NCBI GenBank assembly: GCA_014529385.2
Contig: CM043968.1
Coordinates: forward strand, 131,126,018 to 131,190,017
From: Adiantum capillus-veneris
Lineage: Eukaryota > Streptophyta > Polypodiopsida > Polypodiales > Pteridaceae
Direction: 5' to 3'
Length of the DNA stretch: 64,000 nt
In this document: positions 1-8,400 of the stretch, piece after piece
Position numbering within the stretch: position 1 is the stretch's first letter
Layout of the letters: each line of letters opens with the position of its first letter
Position numbers and translations under genes: made by a program
The notes under the pieces: model-generated
Told to the model about the DNA's origin: nothing
What the model saw: the letters and a program-made list of their open reading frames with translations, nothing else
Databases searched by the model: none

Positions 1-152
1 GGACTGGCCATGCTGATTTGAAGCTCCAGCTTCATCTGTGTGGACTTCACCTTGAGCTTGTGAAGTTCCAGCTTCTGTTACTGTACCTTTGAGTCGTTGT
101 CCATCCGGCCCCGTTCGATATGCAATCCTTGCCGTTTGTTTGTTCTTGCCAT
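1..152 (-). pseudogene. ORF start with histone H3 tail-like N-terminus, runs off the window
   Basis: On the minus strand an ATG at 152-150 in a good plant start context (ACCATGGCA) opens MART in frame. One base pair later in phase, the next codons read KQTAR. Adding one A to the A-run after the fourth codon would give MARTKQTAR, identical to the first nine residues of histone H3. Beyond that the shifted frame stays open to position 1 but does not resemble H3 (IAYRTGPDGQ follows). The ORF lies downstream of, and in the same direction as, the transposase-like gene at 294-15533, so it may belong to the same transposon. The in-frame reading stops after about 22 codons, so as it stands it is broken. 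Function unknown; the H3 likeness is seen directly, any mimicry is inference. Confidence 0.35.
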
Positions 153-293
153 GGTAGCACCTAGTTGGGAAACTGACAAAATGAGCGCCTTCAACCTTTA
201 AATAGGTTTTTTTGAGATTTGGGCCCTTTCCCACTATGCGGCCAATTGAGTGAAACTCAAATAAACCAATTGTATTTAACAAGTAAACCTAGA

Positions 294-519
294 TCATGCG
301 GATGGCTGACGCGACGCCCAAACATAGCCTTTTCGATACTTAGTTGCACGCCAAGATTCATGGCCCAGGGACGCTCGCGAGCGTTTCCACTTCTCGGATG
401 CTGCAGTACGGGAGGCATTGTGTAAATGCTTTGCTAACATCGACTCTCTTGCTTTCTCAATAGTGCGAGTTCTCCCAAAGGTGTGCCTAAAAAACCAGTT
501 AAACATCTCTTGGAGGTAG
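294..519 (-). pseudogene. 3' part of transposase-like gene, cut off by the Tat element
   Basis: An open minus-strand frame (stop near 294) begins right at the left border of the LTR element at 520 and continues the gene whose upstream part ends at 13412. Its product is basic and Arg/Lys-rich (for example RTRTIEKARE) with no domain I recognise. The two halves do not join in one frame across the insertion, so at least one indel separates them. Positions 153-293 between this piece and the next ORF show nothing I can name. Confidence 0.4.
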
Positions 520-2227
520 TGATAGCCGTTTTTCGGCTCTCTGTAATTGCCATAGTGAGTTACCTCACCCTACCAAAATCACCCAAACACTGTGGCTATC
601 GCTACCATTTCACTGTACATAGGCGTGCGTGAGTCACGGGACTTTTCCCATATCTTCTTAAAAAACCCTCAATTAGCTAGTCATTGGGCTAGTTGAGCCA
701 AAAATAAAAAAATATAAAAAAAAATAAGTATATTATGGCCCATGCGTATGTAAATATTTCTTTGTATATAGGGCCTAAATAAAAGATTTTTTCATAATTA
801 TTTTGGTATTTATTTAAATATTTCTACTTAGGTGTGTGTTATTTATGCTCTGTACATTGCCTCACCATTACCACAATTTTTCTTACCATTTTTCATATTC
901 TTTATTCCATATAGAAATATTTTCATGTAAGCTTCTCTTATATTTGGTGTAACTCCACCCCAACAAAAATCCAAAAAAAACTAGTTTTATTTATGTGTAT
1001 ATTTTTTCACTATTGTGATTTTTCCCTTCCTACATCTATTTTGTTTTTTTTTTTAAAAATAGAACACCAAAAATATTTCTCTTTTTATGGTAGCCTCATA
1101 ATGAGAGAGATTTTTTTTGACCCCTTTATATTTTTTCCACTTATATTATTTATATTTGACATGTACATATTTTTTAGATCCCTCAATATTTGATTTTCTT
1201 AGTTGTACTATTCACTTATATCATGATCTCAACAATATCTTCAATTATAGACCTACCAAATAAGGTCAAGGGTAGGTGGCATGCATACATGCACTATGGA
1301 GGGCTCACTCTTGGAGGTATTCAAAAGAATCATCCAAAGAAGGACCCCACAAGGACCTTGTGCAGTGGAAAAAAACGGTCGTTTTTGCTGAATTTTTAAA
1401 GTTCACTTGCTCTCCGAATTTGAAAAGGTGATACAAACAAAAGTTGTAGCTCGTGGGCTGAACTTTTGCCTCAAATTTTTTCATATTTTTTTGAGCTACG
1501 AGCTGTGAGCTATGATTTTATTAGTGGACCCCAGTTTTCCCATGCTATGCAGCCACACTCTCTCTTCCACTTTATCATTTTCCTCTTTCACACACACTTC
1601 TCCACTCATCATCCCCACCTCTCTCACCACTCCTCTCTCCACCCTACTCACCTTCTCCTCAACCTTGAAGAATAAGAGAAACCATGGTGAACTCATACCT
1701 CCCACACACAATTCCATTCCAAAATTGACCACCTAGTCTCATTTTTCCTCCTCCAATTTACCCATATCTATAAAAAAAAACCACAAAATTCAGCCTCTTC
1801 TCTTAAAAGACAGCATCACGGTGGTCGATTACTTAGCTTCAATTACCTTGTCTCTCAAGGAAGGTCAAGAGTGGAGAAAAAATATACCGTCAAAGCTAGT
1901 GGACCGTCAACAAGCGTCAAAATTGGCCCTACTCAAGACACTTGGAGCATCAACCTTGTAAGAAATACACCTTTTCTTACCTCTTAAGAGTTTTTCTTCC
2001 TTATTTGTATCCTACATGGATACTCCCATTGTAAATATCCAATTCCATTTGTAAATTAATACTAACTCTACTAACACTAACCCACTATGAAAAGTCCTAT
2101 CACCTCCATTTCTCTCCTCTCTCTTTCCCCACCAACTTCTTGATAATTCCAAGCAAAAGAAATTAGATAAATTGCTGAAAATCTAACCTAACCATGGTTA
2201 GAGGAGTAACCCTAGACTTCAAAATTG

Positions 2228-2236
2228 CTATAAAAG
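2228..2236 (+). promoter_or_regulatory. TATA box of the 5' LTR
   Basis: CTATAAAAG, followed by GGAGGGTGTAGC. The same sequence is at 12399-12407 in the 3' LTR. It is the best core-promoter candidate in the LTR and would put transcription start near 2260, so that the tandem duplication lies in the transcribed R/U5 part. Confidence 0.6.
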
Positions 2237-2895
2237 GAGGGTGTAGCTAGCACAAAGGGAGCCATAAGCAAGAGCACTATGCTATAGCTTGAGAAGCCAA
2301 GCTCAACCTCTCTAGAAGGAGCTCTTGAGTGGAAGCTCATTGTCTTATGCATGTGCATGTGTTGTAATAGGGGATTAGCAAGGGAACTCTATGCCATTTG
2401 TAAGAGAGAGAGTGTTCATTCAATTGAGAGTAGGAAATCTATCATTTCTCCTACTAGTGTAAGCCCAACATTTGCTGAATCAAGGAGGGTGGATTTGGAC
2501 TAAGCTTGGATACTTTGTCTCCCTTCCAACGTGAAGTAATGGACAACAATGATGCGTAAGTGTCTTGGTGTTTTTTGTTAAGTTCTTGATAGCTTGTCTC
2601 TGGTGTTGTCATCAATCTAGCCATAAATCCCACATACTGTAAGAGGGCGACAGGGTGGAGAGAACTCCCCTGGCCTTAAGACAGTGATTGGGGTGGTTTT
2701 TTTCTTGTGGCGCTTTGTGGTGAAATTTATGCAAGCTATGTTGAACAAATACTAATCTCACTTTGATTTGTCATGACACATTTGTAAGAAGGTATTAATG
2801 CAACAAGCACCCTCTCCCCCTTTTTCTCTCTTTCTTACATATATATATTTATGTTTGCTTGATCATTAACGATACACTTCAAAGCAGCCCGACCA

Positions 2896-2900
<5 letters not shown>

Positions 2901-2936
<36 letters not shown>
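2901..2936 (+). repeat. (TC)n microsatellite
   Basis: About 18 TC units. The duplicated copy is at 3486-3525 and the expanded 3' LTR version at 13072-13149 (about 39 units). Confidence 0.95.
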
Positions 2937-2939
<3 letters not shown>

Positions 2940-3482
2940 TTTTAGTGTGTGAGAGTATTCCATTGGTGTTAGGGTTAGTGTAAATTCCTTGCTTGTTTGT
3001 GGGTTGCTCTAACGATTCTCCTCTTTTACGTCCTAGTTCGCTCTTAAACTAGGTGGTGCTCCTTGTGTAATTGGGATTTGGCTGGGGTAAGCTTGGATAC
3101 TTTGTCTCCCTTCCAACGTGAAGTAATGGACAACAATGATGCGTAAGTGTCTTGGTGTTTTTTGTTAAGTTCTTGATAGCTTGTCTCTGGTGTTGTCATC
3201 AATCTAGCGATAAATCCCACATACTGTAAGAGGGCGACAGGGTGGAGAGGACTCCCCTGGCCTTAAGACAGTGATTGGGGTGGTTTTTTTCTTGTGGCGC
3301 TTTGTGGTGAAATTTACGCAAGCTATGTTGAACAAATACTAATCTCACTTTGATTTGTCATGACACATTTGTAAGAAGGTATTAATGCAACAAGCACCCT
3401 CTCCCCCTTTTTCTCTCTTTCTTACATATATATATTTATGTTTGCTTGATCATTAACGATACACTTCAAAGCAGCCCGACCA

Positions 3483-3485
<3 letters not shown>

Positions 3486-3525
<40 letters not shown>
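3486..3525 (+). repeat. (TC)n microsatellite, second copy in 5' LTR
   Basis: About 20 TC units inside the second tandem unit of the 5' LTR. Confidence 0.95.
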
Positions 3526-3528
<3 letters not shown>

Positions 3529-3790
3529 TTTTAGTGTGTGAGAGTATTCCATTGGTGTTAGGGTTAGTGTAAATTCCTTGCTTGTTTGTGGGTTGCTCTA
3601 ACGATTCTCCTCTTTTACGTCCTAGTTCGCTCTTAAACTAGGTGGTGCTCCTTGTGTAGTTGGGATTTGGCTGGGGGTTTGTTGTTTTAGTTTGTGTTGT
3701 GTTGTGCCCCAACCCCATTGAGCAGCACGGGAGCCTTGAAGGGTGTCTAGAGGTTGCTCTTCTTGTTGCCCGTCCCGGACCGCCTCAAAT

Positions 3791-3808
3791 TGGTGCTCCC
3801 ACTGAGGA
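3791..3808 (+). promoter_or_regulatory. Candidate primer-binding site of the Tat element
   Basis: TGGTGCTCCCACTGAGGA starts three bases after the LTR end, the right place and the right TGG start for a tRNA 3' end. I could not match it with confidence to a particular tRNA. Confidence 0.5.
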
Positions 3809-3861
3809 CGGCTTGTGTATTTTTGTGTAGAATCAACCTTTAGCATAGTCAAGTAGTTTGC

Positions 3862-4074
3862 ATGAATCACGAAAATTTGTATGATCCCTTCATTCCCATT
3901 GCAAGGCAAAAGGTACACATAATCGTTAGTACTAAGTTGCAATTTCAACGTGTCATTCGTAGAATTTTAGGTCCTCTTAGGTTGGCCGAGATAAACGCTT
4001 CAGTAAATCCTTTTATTTTGCCTCTCATTAAGTACGACCTTAGTTTGGACGTCTATATTTTTGTTTTGTTTTAA
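3862..4074 (+). CDS. Leader ORF A1 (70 aa), unknown function
   Basis: ATG-started 70-codon ORF 74 bp after the 5' LTR. It is clearly related to the next ORF (A2, 4096-4314). Both share a PF start, an FQ motif, a G..R..EI.AS.N core, an ILPLI.Y motif and an ending of the form S.DV..F.LF. Predicted mixed hydrophobic, no signal peptide and no recognised domain. A third relative lies in a different LTR element (40481-40702, minus strand). I know of no named family for it. Keeping the same length (70-73 codons) and ending in three copies argues for a real protein, but each is short. Confidence 0.5.
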   Translation: MNHENLYDPFIPIARQKVHIIVSTKLQFQRVIRRILGPLRLAEINASVNPFILPLIKYDLSLDVYIFVLF

Positions 4075-4095
4075 GCATTAGGTCATGCATAGACC

Positions 4096-4314
4096 ATGGA
4101 TAATGGCCCAGGAATAGAGGTTTTCCCCTTCCATTTCACTCCACACATTAGAATAAACATTGCAATTAGTAGGAAAATCCATTTTCAACAACGTATGGTG
4201 TTCATGTTTGGTGCCCAAAGAGTAGGAGAAATTCTTGCATCACCAAACCTTGTCATTCTACCTCTCATCAACTACCACACTTCTTTTGATGTACATGTGT
4301 TCATTTTATTTTAA
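4096..4314 (+). CDS. Leader ORF A2 (72 aa), tandem paralogue of A1
   Basis: ATG-started, 21 bp after A1. Closest to the minus-strand ORF at 40481-40702: both have PFH.T, I.IN, FQQ, MFG..R..EIL, and end SFD.HVF.L. The ORF lies between the LTR and gag in both elements. Unknown function; unspliced translation would need reinitiation or a subgenomic or spliced RNA because gag starts more than 1 kb downstream. Confidence 0.55.
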   Translation: MDNGPGIEVFPFHFTPHIRINIAISRKIHFQQRMVFMFGAQRVGEILASPNLVILPLINYHTSFDVHVFILF

Positions 4315-4420
4315 AATGAAGCGCAGCCTGGCAAAATAGTGTGTATGTTTGTTTTTTCTTTGTCCAAGTTGTTACAAGAAACAAAAAAGGATCATTTGTT
4401 CTAACTGGGAATGTGTGTGA

Positions 4421-4894
4421 AGTGAAAGTTCAATCCTTAGAGATCTAGCTCTATTACCAATTGAGTTGCAGGAGCAAGTAGTAAGGCGTCTCCCTCATAA
4501 CAAGAGGGTGGTGAAGTTAAGACGGAAGGTCCTACGCGTGGATTCCATTTTCCTCTTGTCGTTGGGCACTAAGGAAGACCGCGCATTCATCCAACTAGTA
4601 TGTGCCCTAAGATTGGTAAATAGAGTGAAATTTGGCGTTTGGCGAGTGCATTTCACCATTGAGGAAGACTCTTCAGGAAACTTGCGGCCAGAGTTCATGC
4701 TTCATAGACTCACATTTGGTGAATTTTTCCCTCATTTGCGTCTTATTAATAGTCTTCCTTTCTCTTTCAACAAAGGAGATAGGGAGCTATTCAGAGCTTG
4801 TCTTAATAAAGAGAGCATAGAGAAGATTGCAAATTTGTATAAATTCTCATCCTTCTCTACTTTCTATGACACTTTGTTCATACAGACATTGTAA
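4421..4894 (+). CDS. Leader ORF B1, F-box-like start, unknown function
   Basis: The frame is open from just after a TGA at 4418-4420 to a stop at 4892-4894; there is no ATG at its start, so splicing or another start would be needed. It begins with ILRDLALLPIELQEQVVRRL, which has the LP.EL....V.RLP spacing of an F-box motif, and continues into about 120 residues with the conserved piece LINSLPFSF. It is paralogous to B2 (4941-5399): both share VRRLPH, FIQ..CAL, the RL.F.EF.P.L.LINSLPF.F block and similar length. F-box identity is a motif-level guess only. Confidence 0.45.
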   Translation, partial: SESSILRDLALLPIELQEQVVRRLPHNKRVVKLRRKVLRVDSIFLLSLGTKEDRAFIQLVCALRLVNRVKFGVWRVHFTIEEDSSGNLRPEFMLHRLTFGEFFPHLRLINSLPFSFNKGDRELFRACLNKESIEKIANLYKFSSFSTFYDTLFIQTL

Positions 4895-4940
4895 ATCTCT
4901 TTATGCTTTTGAATGATTTAACCATAATCCTAAGGAGTTT

Positions 4941-5399
4941 TTGTCTAGGAATTTTGTAGCACAAGTGGAGTCTTTAAATCTTGCAAACTTGATTGGACTT
5001 GATGAGGATGTTCTTTATGAAATTGTGAGAAGGTTGCCTCACTCCGACTGTGTGGAACTCGAAGGAAAGGAGCTCCTAGTCAATTGCTACTTTCTCACGG
5101 CCTTCGACGAGCATGAAGATCTAGTTTTTATACAAACCGCTTGTGCGTTGGGAATTGTAGAGCAAGTGCAATTTATCACTTGGGTCGTGGTTGCTCTTTT
5201 GGATCCAGAAAATGAAGTTCTAGAGATTTCTGTTTATCGCCTTAGCTTTGAAGAATTTCAACCCTTCTTAGAGCTCATCAATAGTCTACCTTTTTGTTTT
5301 GATCAAACAAATCGAGACCTCATTGAAGCTTGGATAGCTGAAGAAGAAAACCTAGAGTGGTATTTTCTTACTTCTTCATTTGCAGGCGAGTGGTTCTAA
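4941..5399 (+). CDS. Leader ORF B2, tandem paralogue of B1
   Basis: The open frame from 4941 to the stop at 5397-5399 encodes about 152 residues and also lacks an ATG near its start (first codon TTG). The start reads NLANLIGLDEDVLYEIVRRL, again F-box-like, followed by an acidic body (EDLVFIQTACAL, EEFQPFLELINSLPFCF). It ends 49 bp before the gag ATG. Sequence divergence between B1 and B2 with both frames open suggests an old duplication kept under constraint. Confidence 0.45.
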   Translation: MSRNFVAQVESLNLANLIGLDEDVLYEIVRRLPHSDCVELEGKELLVNCYFLTAFDEHEDLVFIQTACALGIVEQVQFITWVVVALLDPENEVLEISVYRLSFEEFQPFLELINSLPFCFDQTNRDLIEAWIAEEENLEWYFLTSSFAGEWF

Positions 5400-5448
5400 A
5401 TCTCTATTGTATCCCTTATTGTAACTCGTGTTGTAATCTTTCATAATA

Positions 5449-8400
5449 ATGGAGAGCCAACGCCAAATGTCTGGATATCCTCTTTTCTTTGGAGAGCCTG
5501 GAGAGGATGCAGAATTATTTTTAGCAAATTTCAAGATGTCTTGCCGTATCAAGAGGATAGTAACCGATCAAGAACGTGTAGAAATGTTTGAGGTGGTCCT
5601 TAGGAAAGATGCTAGTACTTGGTTTGACTCTTTGCCTGAGGAAGTTAAGGGGAATTACACAGAAGTTTTGAATCATTTTAAGAGATACTTCTTTGATCCC
5701 CAAAACACTCAAAAACTATGGCAAGACATTGTTTCTCATAAGCAAAAAGACTTAGATGACTACTACTTGTACAAGCAAGAGTTTCTACGTCTTTGGGCTC
5801 TATGGATACGAAATGTTGCTAACCCTGGTGATGGTGCAGAATTTTTAAAGAAGGAGATGTTCATAGCCGGACTCTTTCCTGACCTTAAGGTAAAAGTTGA
5901 GGCGGGTGCACCTGCTACTTTTGATGCAGCGGAAACTAGGGCTGCTGAGAAGTATAGGAAACTCAAGTGCTTAAGGGGAGAGGTTCCAATAGAAGGTCTT
6001 AGACCCAAAGGTAAGTCACAAGCATCAACATCTAGGGAGCTTCCTGAGGTAATGGCTGAAGTGATTGAGAAGTTAAATGAATCTTTAAGCAGCCTGTCAA
6101 TTCACCTTGCACAAGCTGTAGGTCCAAAGGGACAAGCAAAGAAGTCAGAAGAGAGAGAGCCACGAACTAGGAGAGTCTTGCAATGTTGGAATTGCGGAGA
6201 GTCTGGACATGGGATGTATAATTGTCCTTGGCCCCGTGGAGAGCCAGGGAGACCTAACTTGAATTACCCAGTGATGAATGCAGGAGAAGGATTTGGTCAA
6301 CAACCAAGGCTTCTACAAAGGCCAAATGGACCAAGACCACCTCCACAAGGGGTAGAAAGAGTTCCACCTTTGCCAGATCCAAATGCGCATGTGGTAGAGG
6401 TGACAAATTCAAATGAGGTTGACATGGAAGCCAATGGCATTAAACGTGGCCGAGGGAAAGGTAAAGAGAAAGAAGGAGTCACATCACAGAGTGACCATGG
6501 ACAAGGCAAAAAGGCAAAGGAGACCAAAGAAACCAAGAGGACTCGACGTCGTATCAACCTCCAAGACTTCCCTCTTGGACATGGTATGGCTCCGTACAAC
6601 CTGTTGGAAGACATGCGAGGTAAGGGTTCTGATATCTCATGGCCTCAGTTTCTTGCATTATGCCCACAAGTTAGGAGGGATTTAACAAAGGCAGTTAGCA
6701 CTAGGAGAAAGGTAAAAGAGAGTTTTCCTGTTGTAAAAATTGCACATGCTGAAATGAACGAGGATATTACACCTGTGCTAGATTGTTACATAAAAGGAAG
6801 ATTGGTTAGGAAAGGTCTAGTGGATGGGGGTGCTCAAATTTGCATCATGACAGAAGGGCTCATGCAAAGACTAGGCATGCACATCCATGAGACACCTGAA
6901 ATCAAAGTGAAAATGGCAAACAATAGCAAGGCTAGGTGCGTAGGCATTTGTAAAAATGTTTTTGTGGAGGCCTTTGGCATTAAGAAGGCAGTGGATTTTT
7001 ATGTTATGTCGACCAAGGGAAGTGGTTATCCATTTATCCTAGGAAGACCATGGCTAATGAAAATGCGACCTTTGCAGGATTGGGAGAGTGGGAAATTAAT
7101 TTGCAGAAATGACAATCATAAGAAGGTTGTCTTTGACATGAAGGAGCAACGTCCAGAGGAGCTCCATGAAGAATCATCTCAAAGTGAGACGGAAGAAGGT
7201 TGGACCGATAGCACTTCAGAAGAAGAAAGTAGCAGCAGCATTACTGAAGAGGAGTCTTCCATCGAAGTCATGGAGATAAGGTTTAAGCCAAGCAACCAAG
7301 AGACCTCTTGTCGAGGTTTGGAAGAGGTAGGTTCCCAAGAGAACCAAAAGGTGGAAGATGAAGGAATGTTAGAAGGTATGTTGTCTACAACACTTACAAA
7401 GGATGAAAGAGAGGAGTTCAAATGTGTGCTAAGGAAATTTCCGAGGCTTTTTGCTAAAGACTACACCGATGTGCGTGGAGTAGATGTTGTTCAACACAAG
7501 ATTGAGTTAAAGCCTGAGGCCACACCTAAAGCTCAGAAGCTACGAAGGCTAGGAGTTATAAAGGAACAGGCTCTACTCAAGGAGGTAAGAAAGCTTCTAG
7601 CAGCAGGTTTCATTTATCCAGTGGAGAATTCAGAGTGGGTCTCTCCTGTTGTTCTCACTCCTAAGAAAAATGGCAAGTGGAGGGTGTGTGTGGATTACCG
7701 TCCCCTCAATGAGGTAACAAAAAGAGATCACTTTCCCCTCCCATTCCAGGATGAGATACTAAATGAGGTAGCTGGTCATGAGAAGTACACCGTGTGCGAT
7801 GGCTACTCGGGTTACTTTCAAATAGATATCGCATTGGAGGATCAATTGAAAACAACCTTTATCACTCCTTGGGGTTGTTATGCTTTTAGAGTCATGCCAT
7901 TTGGCCTAACAAATGCTCCTGCAACTTTCCAACGTTTCATGAACATGGTGTTTCAAGCATTCTTTGGAAAGTCCATTAGGGTTTTTATTGATGATTTTTG
8001 CATTTATAGCTCAAAATCATTGCATCTACAAAGGGTAGAAGAAGGTTTAAAGAAGCTCTATGACATGGGAGGTCAACTCAACCCCGACAAGTGTCACATA
8101 GCTGAGGATGAAGTGATCTTGCTTGGTCACAAGGTTTCCTATAAAGGCATTGAGGTGGATCCTTCAAAGGCAAAGGCTCTTATTGAGCTCCCCTCACCCA
8201 AGAATCTCAAAGAGGTCATATCATTCATTCAAAAAGTGAAGTTTATGTCACGCTTTATTAACTTAGCTTCAGAGTTGCTTCATCCTTTGCAAAAGTTGAC
8301 ACAACAAGTAGAATTTGCATGGTCTGATGAGCTTGAAGAGTATTTTTGTAACATTAAAGTCATTTTGTCAGAGCTACCAACACTCATGCCTCCTTGTTGG

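Larger units (their letters stand above)
2501..3676 (+). repeat. 587/589-bp tandem duplication present only in the 5' LTR
   Basis: Unit 1 (2501-3087) starts TAAGCTTGGATAC and ends GGCTGGGG; unit 2 (3088-3676) repeats it nearly identically, including its own CT tract. The 3' LTR has a single copy (about 12673-13300). Confidence 0.9.
520..3787 (+). repeat. 5' LTR of the Tat element (3268 bp)
   Basis: Begins TGATAG and ends CCTCA, matching the 3' LTR at 10691-13411. It is about 550 bp longer because a ~587-bp segment is tandemly duplicated (2501-3087 and 3088-3676). The small ORFs seen inside are not conserved coding sequence; most of the LTR is AT-rich. The sequence after the TATA box has CT-rich tracts. 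Confidence 0.93.

Noticed and set aside
1466-1736. His/Ser/Leu-rich ORFs in both LTRs of the Tat element
   Set aside because: Low-complexity CT-rich LTR sequence open in several frames; they differ at the stops between the LTRs only by chance, and no motif is seen.
4400-4475. tRNA-like A-box on the minus strand (CAACTCAATTGGTAATAGAGC)
   Set aside because: The expected T-arm is missing in the right place and the segment is coding in leader ORF B1 with a counterpart in B2.
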